From Dicyema japonicum (taxonomy: Eukaryota; Dicyemida; Rhombozoa; Dicyemidae), in assembly GCA_011109175.1 (NCBI GenBank), contig RDEW01000012.1, positions 403,693-467,692 on the forward strand: a stretch of DNA of 64,000 nt, given 5' to 3'. The translations under genes and the position numbers were made by a program. Under the pieces are notes generated by a model. The model did no database searches. It saw only the letters and a program-made list of their open reading frames with translations, and was not told the origin of the DNA. This document shows, one piece after another, positions 59,920 through 64,000 of the stretch; position 1 is the first letter of the stretch; each line of letters starts with the position of its first letter.

Positions 59920-60960
59920 TGTTGATGTTATGGGTTGATTATAACCTCACAATGACCATTCCTCGGCCAATAGTAGTTTCTTTAGTTCTCGTGACTCAGT
60001 TTAGTGATATTAGGTCGTGTGAACAACATGTCAGAAATCATAACTTCATAAAGGCGCTACAGACGATCTTTCTCCTCGAGGCTAGATTTCCTATATACCC
60101 AGTACATTTAACCAAACACTGATCTTCTGACAGCACAGTCTGGGTCCAGAACCGGAATGGAACGTGGTGATCCTTTTGGACTTATTCTATTTGCTCTGGA
60201 AATCGACTCGTTCTGTAATCATGGAATCGTTGAATGTCTGGTATATAGACGATGGCGCCATTATGGAGATTGAAGTAATAGAGGACAGAGATCAGGTCCA
60301 TATACTTGAACCATAACCCTCCAAATGAAAAATCATTATCGTAACATTATCAAAGGACGACTTTTTTCGACCGTCTTCTTTTCTTCTAGTAATATCCCTC
60401 ACCAAGAAACAATCTACATTGGCTCTCCTCTATCCCACAGGAAAATCTCCACTCTCCAACAAAATTTTTTTCTTATCCTTCTTAACCAACATGCTGTATT
60501 TTTTACTGTGGATCTTCACCCCACGTCCCCCTTAATAGATGCCCCCGTGTTATATCACATCTTGATCGCCATAGATGTGACACTGAGATCGTCTATATAA
60601 AAAATCCTGAATCTCTTGATGACATTGGTTAGATAAAATATGTTACCACTTCTTAGAGACATTAGTGTGCAATCCTTCTAACAACTAGCCTTCCGACCTT
60701 CCTCTTTTGATCACTGGTCTCCACGGCAGATCTGGAATTCCCCATACTGATCGCAAGTTGAACCGCTAAGAAACCTGGTTCGAGAACTTTGGACATATCT
60801 GAACCTTAAAACCTTAAACTTGAAGAAGCAGTACACCTAGGAAAATTTGTTTTCCATAAATACTCCAAAATTGGATCAACACCGACATGCATGCCTTGCA
60901 TCGACAAATGAAAGCGCTGTGTGGCTAAGAGCTCTTATCTTTACATCGCTGGTGAACTTA
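59920..60960 (+). pseudogene. Family C LINE RT fragment, plus strand
   Basis: Decayed plus-strand RT: NHNFIKALQTIFLLEARFPIYP (about 60040-60105), GDPFGLILFALEIDSF (60160-60215) and an intact LNVWYIDDGAIMEIE motif C (about 60235-60275), then post-RT sequence in shifting frames. It is the only family C copy here that keeps an Asp-Asp pair in motif C. It ends at the hAT-like element at 60964. Confidence 0.55.
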
Positions 60961-60963
60961 TAG

Positions 60964-62165
60964 ATCAGTGGTTCTCAACCTTTTTCCCGTCGCCGATTTT
61001 GAGCCTATCCAAAAATTTCCACCGCCAATGAGTAAATTCAACTTTTTAAAGAATTTTATTAAATTAATAATTATATATGAAAACTATTCCGCCAAGAATG
61101 AAGTGATGTCGGCAACGGTAGGACGTATGATGAAAATGGAAGAGGGTAAACCTACTTCACATCTCTTCGGAAGCGGAAGCCTGTAATGTACTATTGGAAG
61201 ATGGATTTGGTCGGCACAATCAGATATTCTCCCTTGGGTTCCTTCCTTGGATTAATTATGACTATCTGTCACAATTTTGGAAACTGTTCTTTGATCTTCA
61301 AATTCTCCAAAACTGAGAAATTGGGTATTATGAACGTTAATTTCATGTATTATTTTTAGGTATATTAATTTCTCATAATCCGGAATCAGAGTTAAAATTT
61401 GGATTTGAATGGATCACTGAGGAATATAAAATTAATCCTGATATAAATTCTGTTTGGATAAGTGTGGAAATTGATGACAGCGAGGATTGTTGAAAGTGTG
61501 GCTCAAGCGAAACCCGACCTAGTTATTATTGCCTCTATTACTGTTACATGATATCCTTGTAACATGACAGATACCTAAAGTAGTCTTAATTTCTACCAAC
61601 CTCATTGAGTTTTGCAAAAAACCATTTCAAATAATGGAACAATCTAGTCTCCAATCGTATTGGAACAGCCTGTTTTCGAGACCGATTCAGATATTTTATA
61701 TGAGGTTTCCGGTCCTTCTAAATAATTAACTAAAATTCTAGTTTGTAATGTGTGTTTTTTGATTGCAGGAGTGTTCGAATAGTTCTCCCTTAGTTTTTCA
61801 AGTTTATACGAATGCTTGAAAAAGCTGACATAGTCTTGATTGCTTCATTAGACAAGGTAATATTGCATATTAGACATATGGGACTTGGAATAAATTCAAA
61901 TGATAAGAATCTGCTTTGGTGATTACGGGCTCGACTCATCACTACGAAATTTATTTCACGCTTCTTAATAATTTATAACAACCTTCTAAAAAATTTTTAG
62001 TTATTAAATTTTTATTTATTTCCGTTAATACTTTCGTTCTTTTAGTAAAAATAAAAAAATCAACAATTAAAAATTCCACCGCCAAAATTTGGAATTCCAA
62101 CGCCCAAAAGTGAAAATCTAATCACCCATATTAGGGGATATCGGCCAGGTTGGGAACCACTGATC
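60964..62165 (+). mobile_element. Non-autonomous hAT-like element
   Basis: Terminal inverted repeats CAGTGGTTCTCAACC (from about 60966) and GGTTGGGAACCACTG (ending about 62163), with flanks TTATAGAT and ATCTAGAT that agree at 6 of 8 positions as expected for a hAT 8-bp target duplication. The right inner region repeats left-end wording in reverse (CCACCGCC near 61020, CCACCGCC and CAACGCCC near 62080-62105). It contains repeat family B copy 3 (61075-61265). No transposase frame was seen. Confidence 0.7.
61075..61265 (+). repeat. Dispersed repeat family B, copy 3
   Basis: Matches 2995-3190 closely: CTATTCCGCCAAGAATGA, GGTAGGACGTATGATGAA, CGGAAGCCTGTAATGTACTA, GGATTTGGTCGGCACAA, CTTGGATTAATTATGACT. 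It lies inside the hAT-like element, so it was either captured by it or inserted into it. Confidence 0.65.
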
Positions 62166-62289
62166 TAGATAATGACTTAACACGAATAAGAGTCTGCCTT
62201 TGATTTCAATGTTTGAATAAGTAACAGATGCGGGAAGACAGCTACCATCAACGGATTTCACGCCCTCTCCTGTCGACTCAGGAAGGAGT

Positions 62290-62595
62290 GTTAGGCACAT
62301 GGAGATATCATTTTATACAATTGAGTGACAATTTAGAATAAGAGACTATATCGTGGTACCAAATCAGTCCCATTGAGCATGGAAATCATTGAATCGAAGC
62401 TGCGACTCTTTGGGGACATACTGCGTGTGGATATGATTCCCTTGCAAATATAGCAATACTTCAAAAATGAGAGCAGACCCCCATTAGTAGGTCGAGGATC
62501 ACTCCACAAGATCTGAATTGTAAAGAAATTGTAATATACAGAGGACCTATGGACAGAGCCCACTGGAGACGACTATTAGTGACTAACGAGAAAGT
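62290..62595 (+). pseudogene. RTE-like LINE C-terminal remnant
   Basis: MEIIESKLRLFGDILRVDMIPL, then YFKNES, PPLVGRGSL and in another frame EIVIYRGPMDRAHWRRLL, matching the RSRWSLFGHILR ... RGRPR ... WKRLI order of the 23.4-23.86 kb RTE-like copy. Several stops. Confidence 0.55.
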
Positions 62596-62648
62596 AACCC
62601 ACTCCCAGAGGAGTCAAGATTGTTATTTATTAATAAAACATTATATAA

Positions 62649-63304
62649 TTAATTAATTCTTCTATCAGGTGTATAATCTAGTAAGCACGTGCGTTTAGTA
62701 AATCCCTGATCAAAGTAATCATCTTTATCAATAGTGGCCTTCTGTTTCCACCAGGGGATTCCCTAAAGTAACATCCAAACTCATACAAAGTTGATAACTC
62801 CGTGATACCTCATTTTATAACAACGAGACCAACTAGTCCAGTCCTCGAGGTTAAATAATAAATAATACCTGTGGGGTCACATTGACATAGTAAAACAAAT
62901 AATAGACAACCCCCAAACCAATGCAAACTTTACCAAACTCTGTCTGAACATCTTGGAATATCGAGGTCCCTTACTTTATTAATAAATTTAACGATTAATG
63001 GTTTCAGTTGTAGTTCTGCCAAGTCTAAGGGTTTTCGGTATATTCGACGGAATATGTTGATGGGGAAGTTTCGGGGTCTTGGCTCATCTGGGGATAGTAT
63101 TTGATCTCTGACCCACTGCTGTCTGAGTCTGCGTTCTTCTTCGGTCATTGGTTTTGTTAGTCGAGACCTTTCTACCCTCATCGGTTCGATTGACATTCTA
63201 CCGTATCGACTTCCAGACTTTTCGAGTATTTCCGACAGAATTTTTCTCCTTTTCCATTCAGGAGACTCTGACAATTGATTAATGTTGTATGTATCATCAC
63301 TCAT
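62649..63304 (-). CDS. NDUFB6: NADH dehydrogenase 1 beta subcomplex subunit 6
   Basis: Accessory subunit of mitochondrial complex I (B17), anchored in the inner membrane. Exon 1 (63304-62975) carries the family hallmark MTEEERRLRQQWVRDQILSP followed by DEPRP and FRRIYRKPLD. Exon 2 (62943-62869) encodes the single membrane segment (VCIGLGVVYYLFYYVNV), exon 3 is 62843-62787 (starting DW), and exon 4 (62762-62649) ends DYFDQGFTKR...RRIN and stop. Introns are 31, 25 and 24 nt, all phase 0, and every junction is in frame, giving 191 residues. That is longer than the usual 130-160 because of an N-terminal extension of about 50 residues (MSDDTYNINQLSESPEW). The sequence appears free of errors. Confidence 0.88.
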
Positions 63305-64000
63305 TCACACAACGCTTTCAATTATTATTTTTAAATATTATTTTATTATTTAATTTTGTAACAATAATAATATTACAGACCTTCCTTACCTTTATCTGAT
63401 AGTCCATACCTCGAATCAACACGAAACAGCAGTTGGTTTCCTACTCTACGTATGTGAAAAATCTCATAAGAGACTTAACCTTTCCGTTATCCATTGGTTT
63501 TCTTTCACCCGGAGGGATTGGGGGTAAATAAATAAATGTAACAGCTGGACAAAATATAAAGTTGAGTGATAAAATTACTTGTGAGCAGGGTTGTTAAAAA
63601 TCATGATTATTATGAAAAAATCAAAAAAATCTGATTTTTTGATTTAAACTGGATTTTTTTGATTTAAATCAGATTTTTTGAATTAAATGATTTTTATTCG
63701 GAAACAAAGTAAAATAAAAATAAAAACAATGGAAATCGTATTTATTTATCTAAAAGCTTGTAAACAAAGACAAGTTTGCAGCTTTTTCAATTCCCAGCCT
63801 ATTTCGTACATTTGAATGTAAGAATCCAAAAGTCGAAAAAAATCGTTTATTCACCTGTGGAAGCAACTGCTCCAAGAATTTTTTTGCAGAGTGAAAATAC
63901 TTCAGAAGGTGGTAAGAGTTCCCACCAAGCTATAGGTGATACTTTGCTCAGGCGGATAATGATGCTAGATGACGATGAAATTGAAACAGTCTGATAAAGT
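63305..64000. other. Right end: LINE tail, hAT-like inverted repeats, short ORF
   Basis: At 63505-63537 GGAGGGATTGGGGGTAAATAAATAAA resembles a LINE tail. From 63590 to 63710 AATCTGATTTTTTGATTTAAA motifs recur in direct and inverted form (GATTTAAATC), as in hAT-type termini. A plus frame at 63776-63994 (IQKSKKIVYSPVEATAPRIF, GDTLLRRIMMLDDDEIETV) starts right after it and could be element or host; I do not recognise it. Confidence 0.35.

Overview
The window reads as nuclear DNA of a small, derived animal, not a bacterium or virus. Four host genes are recognisable: an animal-type ferrochelatase with [2Fe-2S] ligands (about 19.0-20.5 kb, +), an EDC4/Ge-1-like decapping scaffold (about 45.4-47.4 kb, +), a GCK-IV (MAP4K4/TNIK/Misshapen-like) kinase with a CNH domain (50.0-52.7 kb, +) and the complex I subunit NDUFB6 (62.6-63.3 kb, -). 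Almost every intron that can be placed by protein conservation is only 20-25 nt long, starts GT and ends TTTAG or similar. Among animals such introns are established for dicyemid mesozoans, so a dicyemid or similar miniaturised parasite is my best guess. This is inference; no taxonomic search was possible.

Layout. 0-18.6 kb is a graveyard of non-LTR retrotransposons in both orientations. It holds Jockey/CR1-like LINEs with an APE endonuclease, a family called here family C (RT followed by a Zn knuckle and a PD-(D/E)XK-like C-terminal domain), a short SINE-like repeat, and a degenerate Tigger/pogo transposon at 17.2-18.6 kb. One spliced host-like gene may sit at 8.2-8.7 kb. 19.0-20.5 kb is ferrochelatase. 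20.5-28.4 kb returns to mobile DNA: family C, an RTE-like C-terminus, a nearly complete restriction-like-endonuclease LINE (R2/R4/CRE type) and an isolated integrase. 28.7-32.8 kb is a nearly full-length LINE with ORF1 and ORF2. 33.67-40.06 kb is one tandem array of about 142 copies of a 45-bp satellite, each with a perfect 8-bp hairpin. 40.9-42.9 kb has more LINE fragments.

42.87-45.13 kb is a direct triplication of a roughly 750-bp unit carrying a small gene with a 23-nt intron; the copies differ mainly by homopolymer indels. From there to the end, host genes (EDC4-like, kinase, an unknown two-exon gene at 56.7-57.2 kb, NDUFB6) alternate with decayed family C, RTE and SINE copies and with hAT-like elements.

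The host genes are unrelated housekeeping or signalling genes (heme synthesis, mRNA decapping, JNK-type signalling, respiratory complex I) and show no operon-like arrangement. The transposons share 3' tails ending in (TAA)n or (TAAA)n, and several are stacked in one another's tails. The points most worth checking are the complete ferrochelatase, the family C retrotransposon architecture, the minimal introns, and the satellite with its degenerate relatives at 21.9 and 40.1 kb.
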